A stretch of 64,000 bases of DNA. Origin: Deltaproteobacteria bacterium. Its GTDB lineage: Bacteria; Myxococcota_A; UBA796; CAJQPC01. Location of the stretch: NCBI GenBank assembly GCA_016717595.1, contig JADKFE010000015.1, forward strand, positions 62,001 through 126,000, given 5' to 3'. A program made the position numbers and the translations under genes. Positions 54,553-63,120 of the stretch are shown piece by piece. Position 1 is the first letter of the stretch. Each line of letters opens with the position of its first letter. Under the pieces are notes generated by a model. That model worked only from the letters and a program-made list of their open reading frames with translations, was not told the DNA's origin and searched no databases.

Positions 54553-56997
54553 ATGACCGCCCTCCTCCTCGCCCTGACCGCCCAAAGCCTCGCCGCGACG
54601 CTCTCCGTCGGGCCCTCGGGCGACTACGCCACCTTAGAGGACGCCGTCGACGCCGCAGAAGGCGGCGACGTGCTCGAGCTTGAGGCCGGCACCTTCGACG
54701 GCGGCGTGAGCCTCAACGCCCTCGATCTCACCATTCGTGGCGCGGGCGCCGGGGCCACCACGATCGTCGGCGGCGCCCCGGTGATCACCTCGGACAGCGG
54801 CGACCTCACCCTCGAAGACCTCACCATCGACGGCGACGGCGGCGCCGGCCTGCGGGTGCGCGACGGCGCGCTGTTCCTCACCGACCTCACCATCGAGAAC
54901 GTCGGCGGCGCCCAGAACGGCGGCGGCCTCTACGCGGTACAGAACCCCGTCATCATCACCCGGGTCACCTTCAGCCGGGGCGACGTCGGCGTGTACAACG
55001 GCGCGTTTCTCTACCTCTACACCAGCGACACCGACGTCACCGAGAGCACCTTTGAGGACGGCGCCGCCGAGCGGGGCGGCGCGGTGTTTGTGTACGACAG
55101 CGATCTGACGATCTCGGCGTCGAGCTTCTACGACAACACGGCCACCCTCGGCGACGGCAGCCCCCGCGGCGGGGCCATCCGGGGCGAAGAGTCCTCGCTC
55201 CTGCTCGTCGAGCTGCTCTTTGAGGGCAACACCTGCGAGGGCGGCTACGGCGGCGCGGTGTCGGTGTTCGGCGGCGACGTCCAGATCACCGCCTCAGACT
55301 TCACCGACAACGAGGTCTGGGACAGCTACGGCGGCGCCTTGGTCACCTACAACGCCGACGCCGTGCTCACCGACACCACCTTCACCGAGAACGAGGCCCG
55401 CGACGTCACCACCACCGGGGACGCCCACGGCGGCGGCTGGGTGCACCTCGGCGACGCCCCGGGCGACTACACCGCCACCAGCCTCACCTTCACCGAGAAC
55501 AAAGCCGCGGGGTACGGCGGCGGGGCGCGGCTCTCTGGCGTTGACGGGCTCGTCGAGGCCTCCACCTTCATCGGCAACGAGGCGAGCTCCGGCGGGGGGC
55601 TGTACATCACCAGCAGCGGCGACAGCACCGTCGCGTCGAGCGATTTTACCGGCAACCTCGCGGCCTTCGGCGGCGCGGTGCGTTTCCGGCCCGTCGCCGC
55701 CGACGCCAGCTTAGAGATCTACGGCGGTGAGTTCCGGGACAACGTCGCGTCGAGCTACGGCGGCGCGCTCGCGGCGCTGAGCGGGGGCAGCGTCGGCATC
55801 TGGGGCGGCCGCTACCTCAACAACGAGGCCTCCTCAGGCGGCGCCCTCCTCCTGTGGGACATCGGCGCGGTCACCCTCGACGGGGCCACCCTCTGCGGAA
55901 ACGTCGCCGATGGCGGCGCTTCCGGCGACGCGGGCGGCGCGCTCCTCTACCTCTCTGGGGCCTACGGCATCAGCATCACCCACAACGTCATCGCCAACAA
56001 CGTCTCCGACGCCTTCGGCGGCGGCCTGCTCCTCCGCGAGACCGGCGATGTGGCCGACGTCATCAACAACCACTTCTTGGGCAACGTCGGTGACAACGGC
56101 GCCCAGGCCTTCGGCAGCCTGCTCGCCGACTTCAACTTCGTGAACAACCTCGTCATGGGCCACGGTCAAGGCACCGCGGTGGAGGCCCTCGACGAGCCCG
56201 CGGCGACGCTCTCCTACAACGACCTCTACGGCAACGAGGATGACGTAGACGGCTACCTCGCCGCGGCCATGGACAGCACCAACCTGTTCGTCGATCCCCT
56301 GCTGCAGTCTTGGACCGGCGACTGTGAGGCCGACAACTACTGGCCGAGCGCGACGAGCCCGCTCATCGACGCCGGAGACCCAAGCCGCCTCGATCCCGAC
56401 GCCAGCGTGTCCGACATCGGCGCCTTTGGTGGCCCGGGCGCCTCCTCCGACGCCTGGAGAGACAACGACCTCGACGACTCCCCGGCGATGTGGGACTGCG
56501 ACGACGACGACGACGCGGTGTATCCCGGCGGCGCCGAGACCCCGTACGACGGCCAAGATCAAGACTGTGACGGCGCAGATCTCACCGACGTCGACGGCGA
56601 CGGCTATGACGGCGGCGAGGCCGGGGACGACTGCGACGACGACAACACCGCGGTTTACCCCGGCGCGGCGGAGGTCTGGTACGACGGCGTAGACGCCAAC
56701 TGCGCCGGAGACGACGACTACGACCAAGACGGCGACGGCAGCCCCGGCGGCGAGAACGGCGAGGACTGCGACGACCTCAACCCGTCGGTGGGCCCCGGCG
56801 CCGAGGACATTGACGGCGACGGCCTCGACGCCGACTGTGACGGATCCGACGGCCCGGCGCCCGACACCGATGACACCGGCGTAGCCTCGAGCGACAAAGG
56901 CGGCTGTGGCGGCTGCGTGAGCGGCGGCCCCGCCCCAGCGCCCACCCTGGCCTTCGTGGCCCTCGGGCTCGCGCTCTTGACCCGGCGGCGGCGTTGA
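54553..56997 (+). CDS. Surface beta-helix protein with MopE-type acidic repeats and a MYXO-CTERM-like anchor
   Basis: 814 residues. Signal peptide (MTALLLALTAQSLAATL), then a right-handed parallel beta-helix of about 600 residues built from repeats such as GGAVFVYDSDLTISASSFYDN, of the pectate-lyase/Pmp type. Next come putative metal-binding motifs of the MopE type (WDCDDDDDAVYPGGAE, DVDGDGYDGGEAGDDCDDD, DIDGDGLDADCDGSDG), a stretch of Gly/Ser ending in GGCGGC, a hydrophobic helix (PTLAFVALGLALLT) and RRRR. That end fits the MYXO-CTERM sorting signal, a type thought to be processed by a rhombosortase/CAAX-type protease and surface-anchored at the Cys. Ligand unknown; adhesion or Ca/Cu binding is inferred. 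Overlaps the next gene by 4 bases. Confidence 0.9.
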   Translation: MTALLLALTAQSLAATLSVGPSGDYATLEDAVDAAEGGDVLELEAGTFDGGVSLNALDLTIRGAGAGATTIVGGAPVITSDSGDLTLEDLTIDGDGGAGLRVRDGALFLTDLTIENVGGAQNGGGLYAVQNPVIITRVTFSRGDVGVYNGAFLYLYTSDTDVTESTFEDGAAERGGAVFVYDSDLTISASSFYDNTATLGDGSPRGGAIRGEESSLLLVELLFEGNTCEGGYGGAVSVFGGDVQITASDFTDNEVWDSYGGALVTYNADAVLTDTTFTENEARDVTTTGDAHGGGWVHLGDAPGDYTATSLTFTENKAAGYGGGARLSGVDGLVEASTFIGNEASSGGGLYITSSGDSTVASSDFTGNLAAFGGAVRFRPVAADASLEIYGGEFRDNVASSYGGALAALSGGSVGIWGGRYLNNEASSGGALLLWDIGAVTLDGATLCGNVADGGASGDAGGALLYLSGAYGISITHNVIANNVSDAFGGGLLLRETGDVADVINNHFLGNVGDNGAQAFGSLLADFNFVNNLVMGHGQGTAVEALDEPAATLSYNDLYGNEDDVDGYLAAAMDSTNLFVDPLLQSWTGDCEADNYWPSATSPLIDAGDPSRLDPDASVSDIGAFGGPGASSDAWRDNDLDDSPAMWDCDDDDDAVYPGGAETPYDGQDQDCDGADLTDVDGDGYDGGEAGDDCDDDNTAVYPGAAEVWYDGVDANCAGDDDYDQDGDGSPGGENGEDCDDLNPSVGPGAEDIDGDGLDADCDGSDGPAPDTDDTGVASSDKGGCGGCVSGGPAPAPTLAFVALGLALLTRRRR

Positions 56998-57776
56998 GCG
57001 CCCCGGGCCTAAGCCCGAGGCGTCCCGTCGGGATGAGCCTGCACGTCCGTGAGGGCGCGCCCCGAGACCCCAGCCGCCTAGAGCACGCCAACAACCTCGT
57101 CGGCTGCATCCTCGCGGAGTGGGGAGATCTCGCGGGCTGTAAGCTCATCGTGAACAACAACCGCCGCAGCGTGTTGACCTGGACCACCCGCCAAGACCGC
57201 ACCCTCGACGTCTCCGTGCACCACTCCTTGCTCGTGGAGTGGGGTGACGTCGCCGCCGTGATCTTACGCCGAGACGACGCCGCGTGGAGCCGCCTCTCGG
57301 CGCGCCTTCACCAGTCCCCGCCCGACGCCCCCCGACGCGCCCCCGGAGAGCTGTCGCCCAAAGGGGACACCTACGATCTTGGCGTGATGCTCAAGCGCCT
57401 GTGCGACACCTACTTCAACGGCGAGCACCTCGTCCCCGTGGGCTGGGGCCGCTGGCCCTCCATCCCGCCGCGCCGGGGCATGCGCCTGGGCTCCTGCGGC
57501 GGAAACCCCGTGGTCATCCGCATTCACCCCTGCTTAGACGCCCCCGACGTGCCCGAGTGGTTCGTCGAGTTTGTGCTCTACCACGAGCTGCTGCACGTCG
57601 TCGTGCCCCCGAGCCGCGGCGCCGGGGGCCGCCGAGAGATCCACGGAGACGAGTTCATGCGCCTGGAGCGCCGCCACCCACGCTTTCGTGAGGCGATGAG
57701 CTGGGAGGCTCAGCACATTCGGCAGCTCTTGGAGCGAACCGCCCAGCGCACCCGCAGCCTCGCCGCCCGGCGCTGA
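56994..57776 (+). CDS. SprT-like metallopeptidase domain protein
   Basis: 260 residues if started at TTG 56994, which overlaps the preceding stop (TTGA); ATG 57033 is the alternative (247 residues). No signal peptide. The zinc site YHELLHVVVPP has the HExxH motif, followed 30 residues later by EIHGDEFMRLERRHPRFREA with a His-Gly-Asp-x-Phe third-ligand pattern, as in SprT/WLM-like metallopeptidases. The N-terminal half contains NNNRRSVLTWTTR and DVSVHHSLL, where a beta-sheet of the fold is expected. Substrates unknown. Coupling to the surface beta-helix protein may be accidental or may point to a role in its maturation. Confidence 0.75.
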   Translation: MSAPGLSPRRPVGMSLHVREGAPRDPSRLEHANNLVGCILAEWGDLAGCKLIVNNNRRSVLTWTTRQDRTLDVSVHHSLLVEWGDVAAVILRRDDAAWSRLSARLHQSPPDAPRRAPGELSPKGDTYDLGVMLKRLCDTYFNGEHLVPVGWGRWPSIPPRRGMRLGSCGGNPVVIRIHPCLDAPDVPEWFVEFVLYHELLHVVVPPSRGAGGRREIHGDEFMRLERRHPRFREAMSWEAQHIRQLLERTAQRTRSLAARR

Positions 57777-57810
57777 TCTACATCAGGCCCGGGCCCCGGA
57801 CAAAGCGCCG

Positions 57811-57835
57811 TTGTCGACCCGCGCCGGGTTATAGC
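57811..57835 (+). promoter_or_regulatory. Weak promoter-like element upstream of the UspA gene
   Basis: TATAGC at 57830-57835 lies 39 bases before the ATG at 57875 within otherwise GC-rich DNA. A TTGTCG at 57811-57816 could serve as -35 but the 13-base spacing is too short for a standard promoter. The remaining intergenic bases show nothing else. Confidence 0.2.
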
Positions 57836-57874
57836 AGGCGCCCAACCTAAACCCGATCGCCCTGCGAGGCCCCC

Positions 57875-58366
57875 ATGTACAAAGCCAGCCGAATCCTCGT
57901 CCCCGTAGACTTCTCTGACGTCGCCCGCGCGGCGATCTCCATGGCCGTGCAGCTCGCGGACCGCCACGGCGCCGAGCTGATCTTCCTGCACGTCGACGCG
58001 GGCTTAGAGAAGCAGATCGAGTCGGAGATCCTCTACTCCCCCGAGTCCCACGGCTCTGAGGCGAGCATCCTCTCCCAAGAGGCGATGCTCAAGGACGCCG
58101 TCGCCCTGGAGGTCTCCCGCGCCGCCGAGAGCGGCCCCGCCCTCAAGCTCGGCCGCGTGCGCACCATCATCAGCGGCGGCGACCCCGTCGGCGTCGCGCT
58201 CCAGACGATTGACGCCGAGGGTGTTGACCTCGTCGTCATGGGCACCCACGGCCCCCAAGGCCTCAAGGGCATGATCCTCGGCTCCACCGCCGAGCAGCTC
58301 GTCAAGCGCGCCGGCTGCTCGGTGTTTGTCGTGAAGCCCACGGGCCTGCCCTACCTGCGCGACTAA
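57875..58366 (+). CDS. Universal stress protein (UspA family)
   Basis: 163 residues, normal single-domain length. Begins with ILVPVDFSDVARAAI, carries the VVMGTHGPQGLKGMILGSTAEQLVKR nucleotide-binding motif (G-x2-G-x9-G-S), and ends VFVVKP. The G-2x-G-9x-G-S pattern indicates the ATP-binding subgroup. Cytoplasmic, roles in stress survival are known for relatives but the trigger differs widely. ATG at 57875 has GAGG upstream. Monocistronic as far as visible; it converges with the minus-strand membrane-anchored protein gene 18 bases away. Confidence 0.93.
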   Translation: MYKASRILVPVDFSDVARAAISMAVQLADRHGAELIFLHVDAGLEKQIESEILYSPESHGSEASILSQEAMLKDAVALEVSRAAESGPALKLGRVRTIISGGDPVGVALQTIDAEGVDLVVMGTHGPQGLKGMILGSTAEQLVKRAGCSVFVVKPTGLPYLRD

Positions 58367-58384
58367 ACCACGCCGGGCCTGGGC

Positions 58385-59131
58385 TCACAGCCCCACGAAG
58401 GGGTCCTCTCCCAGAAGCTCCATGACGCTCGCCGCGCCTTTTACGTCGGTGAGGGTGAGCGTCATCGGGCCGATCTGATGCACCGTAGACACCCAAGCCC
58501 CCGTCGAGAGCTGGATCCAGCCCTCCCAGCTCGCCTCTAAGCCGCCGATGGGGATGATGCTCACCCACATCCGCCAGGCCTTGGGGCGGCCCTCGGGGCC
58601 AGGGATCCACAGGTAGCTGTCGCCGGGGGTGAGCCCACCGGCGCGGTACTGCACCATCACGCCTTGGCCGCCCTCCTCCAGCGGCACACGAATCCGCACC
58701 GTGCCCTCGTCAAAGGCCTTCACCACGGGGTTGAGCCAGAACGAGTCGTTGATCCAGGCCGCATAGGCCGCCTGGATGAGCTTCTCCGTCTTCTCTGGCG
58801 TGGCCGCCTCCCCCTTCACCGTGGCGACGCCCTTCATCGTCGTGAGGTTGTAGCGCACCACGGTGTCGCCGCCGTCGCTCACGAGCTGGTGCAGGGTGCG
58901 CTGGCGGTCCCAGAGGTGGGTGTGACGCCCGGCGAAGCCCCAGGTGACCGCGCCCGTGCGCTCCCAAGCCTCCCCGTTCACCGCGGCGATGAGCGCCTGC
59001 GCCGCGGCGTCGGCGTCCGCCGTCGGCTCACCCTCGGGCAGCGGTCTTGAGAGCGCGGCGGAGCCGACCCCCAAGGTGATGAGCAGCGCCCCGAACAGGC
59101 CGAGGACGAGGAGGATGAGCTTACGGCGCAT
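58385..59131 (-). CDS. Membrane-anchored or secreted conserved hypothetical protein
   Basis: 248 residues. An N-terminal hydrophobic stretch (LILLVLGLFGALLITLGVGSAAL) acts as a signal or anchor; the rest is soluble and predicted periplasmic. Segments such as GAVTWGFAGRHTHLWDRQRTL, VRYNLTTMKGVATV and AYAAWINDSFWLNPVVKAFD look like those of an uncharacterised family seen in several Gram-negative lineages, rich in beta strands with Trp/Tyr. No catalytic motif is obvious. A GATAGG box at 59160-59166, 29 bases before the ATG, may be its -10 element. Function unknown. Confidence 0.65.
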   Translation of the reverse strand: MRRKLILLVLGLFGALLITLGVGSAALSRPLPEGEPTADADAAAQALIAAVNGEAWERTGAVTWGFAGRHTHLWDRQRTLHQLVSDGGDTVVRYNLTTMKGVATVKGEAATPEKTEKLIQAAYAAWINDSFWLNPVVKAFDEGTVRIRVPLEEGGQGVMVQYRAGGLTPGDSYLWIPGPEGRPKAWRMWVSIIPIGGLEASWEGWIQLSTGAWVSTVHQIGPMTLTLTDVKGAASVMELLGEDPFVGL

Positions 59132-59197
59132 AACGATGACTCCGAGACTGTCGCCCCAGCCTATCCCGTCGCGCCCCGGTCGTGACCGCTCCGCCCG

Positions 59198-59989
59198 TCA
59201 GCCCACCCCCAGCGTCAGCGTGGCCTCCATCCCCTCCGCCGCGGCGCCGGTGACCGTGGCGATCTGGGAGGTCGCCCCGTCCCGAAAGACGTTGTCCGTC
59301 GCCAGGGTGATGCGGGTGAGGTTCTCAACGCTCGTCTCGTAGCCCGAGACCGCGTAGACCTCGTCGCAGGCCTCTTCAGGCAGGGCGAGCTGCGAGGTGC
59401 TGACGGCGTTTGACGCGCTGGAGATGTCGTCGAGGCTCTTGAAGATCTCGAAGTGCATGTGGGGCCAGCGCCCGTCGTAGCAGCCGGGGAAGATCGTCGT
59501 GAACGTCACCCAGCCGTCGGCGTCGCTCACCTGCACGCCGCGGAGGTAGTTCTGGTCGGGGTCGGTGTACATCGAGTACAGGCCGTCCTTCGTGGCGTGC
59601 CAGAGGTAGACGGCGTAACCCACCAACGGCGCGCAGCCGCTCGCCGCGTCTACGACACGCAGGCGAACCGTGAGCTCGACGCCTTGGGCCGTGCCCGACT
59701 TGTCGCCGATGCTCGACCGGATGTCGCCACGGACGATGTCGTCCAGGGCCAAGGCGTTGGCGCCGTTGCTGCCGTCGCCAGGGTACGGCCCCGCGGTCTC
59801 CTCGGGCAGCGCCTCGCAGGCGCCGGCGCCCGAGTCCTCGCCGCTCTCGTCCCCTTTGTCCCCCACGCAGCCGATGATCGGGAGGAGCGCCGCGGCGCCA
59901 AACCAGGCGAGCACATCGCGGCGGGCGGGGTTCACGCCCATCTGTTTGAGGTCGAGGTGCAGGCCAGGGTCATCATGGGGGTCTGACAT
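59198..59989 (-). CDS. Intradiol ring-cleavage dioxygenase-like Tat lipoprotein
   Basis: 263 residues from ATG 59989, which follows GGAGATGGA. The N-terminus, ARRDVLAWFGAAALLPIIGC, has a twin arginine, a hydrophobic core and a lipobox Cys, so a Tat-exported lipoprotein is likely. A linker (DKGDESGEDSGAGAC) leads to the intradiol-dioxygenase fold: ETAGPYPG, YAVYLWHATKDGLYSMYT with the first Tyr ligand, and FPGCYDGRWPHMHFEI, which keeps the Y-x2-R-x2-H-x-H set of the second Tyr, the conserved Arg and both iron His ligands. Catalytic competence is therefore likely, cleaving a catechol-type substrate outside the cell, though the substrate is unknown. In-frame codons out to 60112 are rejected. Confidence 0.88.
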   Translation of the reverse strand: MSDPHDDPGLHLDLKQMGVNPARRDVLAWFGAAALLPIIGCVGDKGDESGEDSGAGACEALPEETAGPYPGDGSNGANALALDDIVRGDIRSSIGDKSGTAQGVELTVRLRVVDAASGCAPLVGYAVYLWHATKDGLYSMYTDPDQNYLRGVQVSDADGWVTFTTIFPGCYDGRWPHMHFEIFKSLDDISSASNAVSTSQLALPEEACDEVYAVSGYETSVENLTRITLATDNVFRDGATSQIATVTGAAAEGMEATLTLGVG

Positions 59990-60174
59990 TCCATCTCCGC
60001 GGGCGGCCGTGTGTGGATGTGGCCGTCTAGGCATCCTATGCCAAGGAGACGCCCAGCACGCGCCGCTCACCTCCCGCGGCGGGCCGGTCAGCGGAGCGGG
60101 CCCGAGGCCCACGACGCCCCGAACCGCCCCACCTTCAGCTACGATGTCGGCGCCTCACCCACACCGGAGAAGCC

Positions 60175-60906
60175 GTGAAGCTCTACGCCGAGCTCGCCGA
60201 CTGGTACCCCCTGCTCACGCCGCTGCACGAGTATGAGGAGGAGTCTGCCGACTACATCGCGGCGTTCTCTGCCGCTTTAGGAGACGCGCCGTACCGCCTG
60301 CTGGAGCTCGGCGCCGGGGCCGGGCACAACGCCCACTACCTCGCGCCCTACACCAGCGAGCTGGCCTTGGTCGATCTCGCGCCAGAGATGCTCAAGATCG
60401 CCGGGCGAAGCTGCCCCAACGCCAGCCTACACCTCGGCGACATGCGCAGCGTGCGCCTGAACCGCAGCTTCGACGCGGTGTTTGTGCACGACGCGATCTG
60501 CTACATGCTCACAGAGGACGATCTCCTGGCCGTGTTTGAGACGGCCCGAGCGCACCTTCGCCCCGGCGGTGTGTTGCTCATCGCCCCAGACTACGTCACC
60601 GAGACCTTTGAGCCCACGGAGGAGGTCGGCGGCCATGACGGCGAGGGCCGCGCCCTGCGGTATCTGGGCTGGGTCTGGCAGCGCCCGGGAGAGACCGACC
60701 GTTACGTCGTGGACTACGTCATCGCCACACGCACCGGCGACGCGCCCCCGGTCATCCACCAAGATCGCCATGTTGAGGGCGTCTTCCCCCGGGACACCTG
60801 GCGCCGCCTGCTTCACCAAGCGGGCTTCTCTCTGCAGGCCCTGCCCCGGGTGAACCCCGACGACGACCGGCCCCTGGAGCTGCTCCTCGCACGATTGGTT
60901 GGGTGA
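60175..60906 (+). CDS. SAM-dependent methyltransferase
   Basis: 243 residues from GTG 60175. Class I Rossmann methyltransferase: LLELGAGAGHNAHYL (motif I, SAM-binding), LALVDLAPEMLKIA with the acidic residue contacting the SAM ribose, ASLHLGDMRSVRL (motif II), AVFVHDAICYML, and AHLRPGGVLLIAPDY. C-terminal part GHDGEGRALRYLGW and VEGVFPRDTWRRLLHQAGF fits UbiE/COQ5-type small-molecule methyltransferases; the acceptor cannot be named. It is convergent with the small membrane protein gene, 5 bases away, and stands about 185 bases from the intradiol gene. Confidence 0.9.
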   Translation: MKLYAELADWYPLLTPLHEYEEESADYIAAFSAALGDAPYRLLELGAGAGHNAHYLAPYTSELALVDLAPEMLKIAGRSCPNASLHLGDMRSVRLNRSFDAVFVHDAICYMLTEDDLLAVFETARAHLRPGGVLLIAPDYVTETFEPTEEVGGHDGEGRALRYLGWVWQRPGETDRYVVDYVIATRTGDAPPVIHQDRHVEGVFPRDTWRRLLHQAGFSLQALPRVNPDDDRPLELLLARLVG

Positions 60907-60911
60907 CCAAC

Positions 60912-61325
60912 CTACACGAAGGCGGCGCGCACCTTGGGCTCACGCAGGCGAAAGAGCGCCCAGAGGCCGACGATGAGGTTGAGCGGCCCGCAGCCGACGA
61001 ACACGCAGCAGGGCAGCGCGAGGAGCACGCTGGCGATCATGGCGTGGGTGTGGCCCTCCAGAACCCGCGCCCGCCAGCCGCCGCTCAAGATCACCAAGGA
61101 GAGGGCCCCCTGCAGCGCCGAGACGAGCACGATCACCGTCGAGCTCAGCTCAGCGCTGCCCACGGCGCGGGTGAGATCGCCGCTGGCGATCGAGAACAGG
61201 CCGATGAGCCCCATGAGCACCGAGGTGACGCCGCCCACGAGCCCACACAAGATGAGCCCCCAGGCCGGCCACGCCACACGCTCTTCAGCCTCGTGGGCTT
61301 CCGGGTTCTCGATGAGCGGGCTCAC
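60912..61325 (-). CDS. Small four-helix membrane protein
   Basis: 137 residues from GTG 61325, overlapping the preceding stop by 4 bases (GTGA). Hydrophobic segments at about 20-40 (PAWGLILCGLVGGVTSVLMG), 60-80 (STVIVLVSALQGALSLVILS) and 95-125 (AMIASVLLALPCCVFVGCGPLNLIVGLWAL) suggest three to four transmembrane helices. No catalytic motif. The double Cys in LPCCVF is the only notable feature. Function unknown; it forms an operon with the preceding small membrane protein and two lipoproteins. Confidence 0.7.
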   Translation of the reverse strand: MSPLIENPEAHEAEERVAWPAWGLILCGLVGGVTSVLMGLIGLFSIASGDLTRAVGSAELSSTVIVLVSALQGALSLVILSGGWRARVLEGHTHAMIASVLLALPCCVFVGCGPLNLIVGLWALFRLREPKVRAAFV

Positions 61326-61585
61326 TTGAGCACCGCGTCGATCCACTCGATCGCGCTCTCGTCCTCACGCACCACCCGCCCCGCGCGCTGGCGCTGCCCC
61401 AGCCGATACACATCCACCGCCGCGAGCACAGGCAAGAGCGCCCCCACACAGAACAGCGCCAGCACCACGGTGCCCAAGGCGAACCACATCGCCTTCTGCC
61501 GTTGCCCCAAGGCGAGGTACCCCAAGGCGCCAAACCCGAACAGGTTTAACGCCGCGAGGGCCGCCGGAGACCAGGCGCGCGCCAC
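61322..61585 (-). CDS. Small membrane protein
   Basis: 87 residues from GTG 61585, directly after the TGA of the lipoprotein gene. Two hydrophobic helices (ALAALNLFGFGALGYLALGQ and MWFALGTVVLALFCVGALLPVLAAV) are followed by a short charged tail (RLGQRQRAGRVVREDESAIEW). It looks like the TM2/DUF-type small membrane proteins. Function unknown. The coupling to both neighbours supports that it is real despite its small size. Confidence 0.7.
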   Translation of the reverse strand: MARAWSPAALAALNLFGFGALGYLALGQRQKAMWFALGTVVLALFCVGALLPVLAAVDVYRLGQRQRAGRVVREDESAIEWIDAVLK

Positions 61586-62338
61586 TCAAAAGCCCGGAAA
61601 GTTGACGTAGAACGGCATCATCGACGCGACGCCGCCCTCGGGGGCGTAGATCGTCACCGACTGCGAGGTCAAGGGCTCGTCCTCCGGTTTGCCCGTCTCC
61701 TCGTTGATCGTGAGGATGTCTACGGTGAGGGTTGGGAAGCCTGTCGGCACCTCAAAGATCGCGAACTGGCCCGAGTCGCCGTTCCAGCTCGCCTCGGGGT
61801 CATAGGCGAGGCCCTCGGCGTCGAGGTAACAGGCGGAGAGCGTCTCGCCGCCGTCGCCCACCAAGGTCGCGGCCGCGGTGATCGCCAGGGGCCACTCTTG
61901 GCCGGGGTCGGGCTCGTAGCCCGGCGCGTAGAAGCGCACCTCGCCGTAGACGAAGGCGCCGACGCCATCCGCGCCAGGGCAGCCCGCATACCGGGCGCGC
62001 AGGGCGTCGGCGTCGGCCTGGCTGAGCACAAAGAGCGTGTCCTCCGGCAGGGTGGAGTCTACCTGGCCGGCGATGCCCCACCAGGTCGTGCGCGCCCAGT
62101 CCGCGCCGTCGAGCTCTAGGTAGAAGTAGGCGCCTTTGGGCAAGAGCACCTCAAACTGGCCTGCGTCGTCAGCGGTGACGGTCTCGATGACGCCGAGATC
62201 GTAGCCGAGGCTGGTGACCTCAACCCCCGGCGCGACGGGGGCGTCGTCGCTGGGGCCGTCGTTCACCACGGCGGTGAGCCGGATGAACTCGGCATTGCAG
62301 CCATAGAGCGCGCTGAGCACGATGAGCGGGAGGGTCAA
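61586..62338 (-). CDS. Lipoprotein of unknown function
   Basis: 250 residues starting at TTG 62338, which overlaps the previous stop (TTGA). Signal with lipobox ALYGC. The body is beta-rich: VEVTSLGYDLGVIETVTADDAGQFEVLLPKGAYFYLELDG recalls a carboxypeptidase-regulatory-like or transthyretin-like beta-sandwich, often a structural domain of surface proteins. Two more cysteines (YAGCPGADG and LSACYLD) could pair. Third gene of a four-gene minus-strand cluster of the pattern lipoprotein, lipoprotein, small membrane, small membrane. Confidence 0.75.
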   Translation of the reverse strand: MTLPLIVLSALYGCNAEFIRLTAVVNDGPSDDAPVAPGVEVTSLGYDLGVIETVTADDAGQFEVLLPKGAYFYLELDGADWARTTWWGIAGQVDSTLPEDTLFVLSQADADALRARYAGCPGADGVGAFVYGEVRFYAPGYEPDPGQEWPLAITAAATLVGDGGETLSACYLDAEGLAYDPEASWNGDSGQFAIFEVPTGFPTLTVDILTINEETGKPEDEPLTSQSVTIYAPEGGVASMMPFYVNFPGF

Positions 62339-63096
62339 CGGCCAGCTCCAGAGAATCGCCAGGGGGTGAGCAGCTCGCCGCCTCGGCAGGTGAAACGTGT
62401 CTCCGCCTCACCCAAGGCCACGTCCACGGCGCCCACGGGCAGGTCGAAGGCGAAGAAGTAATGAACCGGCGGGGCCGTGGCCACAGACAGCGCCCCGGTC
62501 TCTGGGTCAACGGCGACGGCGACCACCGGCGCGGCCAGCCCGGCGGCGTCGGTGACGGTGAGCGCTGACGGATCCGTCGCCTCAGGATCCGCCGCCGCGC
62601 CCCACAGCCCACAGCCCGCGGGATCCTCCAGATCCATCGGCTCAGCGCCCGCCAAGGTGGCCACGGCGTCGAAGGTCTCTTGCGCCAAGGCCAAGGGCCA
62701 GGTGAAGAGCGCATACCCCGGGAGATCCGCGGGGCCGGTGGCGCCGTCCCACACCGCGTCTCCGCCGGGGCTACGCAGGCGCCACACCGTCGTGAGCCCC
62801 TCCCCCGCGGCGGGCGTGAGGCGCAGGAGCAGCTCCGTCTCGGCGGGCACCTCCACCAGCCAATAGCCGGGGAACCCGACCGGGTCATAGGCCTCGCCCT
62901 CGGCGATGGGCTCACCGTCGGGATCCTCAACGGTCAGCCCCCCGGCGGTCAACACGTCGGCCTCGGTCTGGGGGTCGGGCGTGCTGTAGACGTAGCCCGA
63001 GAGCAGCACGTCGGTGACCGGCGGGCGCACCTCGGTGAGCAGGCCCTCAAGCTGGGCGCAGGCGGTGAGGCTGAGCAGGAGAATCGACGGGGTCAT
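62335..63096 (-). CDS. Lipoprotein of unknown function, first of a lipoprotein pair
   Basis: 253 residues. Signal with lipobox SLTAC (MTPSILLLSLTACAQ). The mature part begins with an Ig- or CNA-B-like segment (VLLSGYVYSTPDPQTEADV, GYWLVEVPAETELLLRLTP) and ends in FDLPVGAVDVALGEAETRF. It resembles the following lipoprotein in plan (secreted, beta-rich, a few cysteines), though I see no clear sequence relation. Function unknown. Start ATG at 63096; a TACTGT -10-like box lies at 63105-63110. Overlaps the next gene by 4 bases. Confidence 0.75.
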   Translation of the reverse strand: MTPSILLLSLTACAQLEGLLTEVRPPVTDVLLSGYVYSTPDPQTEADVLTAGGLTVEDPDGEPIAEGEAYDPVGFPGYWLVEVPAETELLLRLTPAAGEGLTTVWRLRSPGGDAVWDGATGPADLPGYALFTWPLALAQETFDAVATLAGAEPMDLEDPAGCGLWGAAADPEATDPSALTVTDAAGLAAPVVAVAVDPETGALSVATAPPVHYFFAFDLPVGAVDVALGEAETRFTCRGGELLTPWRFSGAGR

Positions 63097-63120
63097 CGTG
63101 TCCCACAGTAGCAGAGGGCG

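Noticed and set aside
54553..56500. Repetitive DNA resembling a CRISPR or satellite in the beta-helix gene
   Set aside because: Repeats are irregular, in frame and coding for Gly/Asp/Thr-rich coils; there are no identical repeats with unique spacers.
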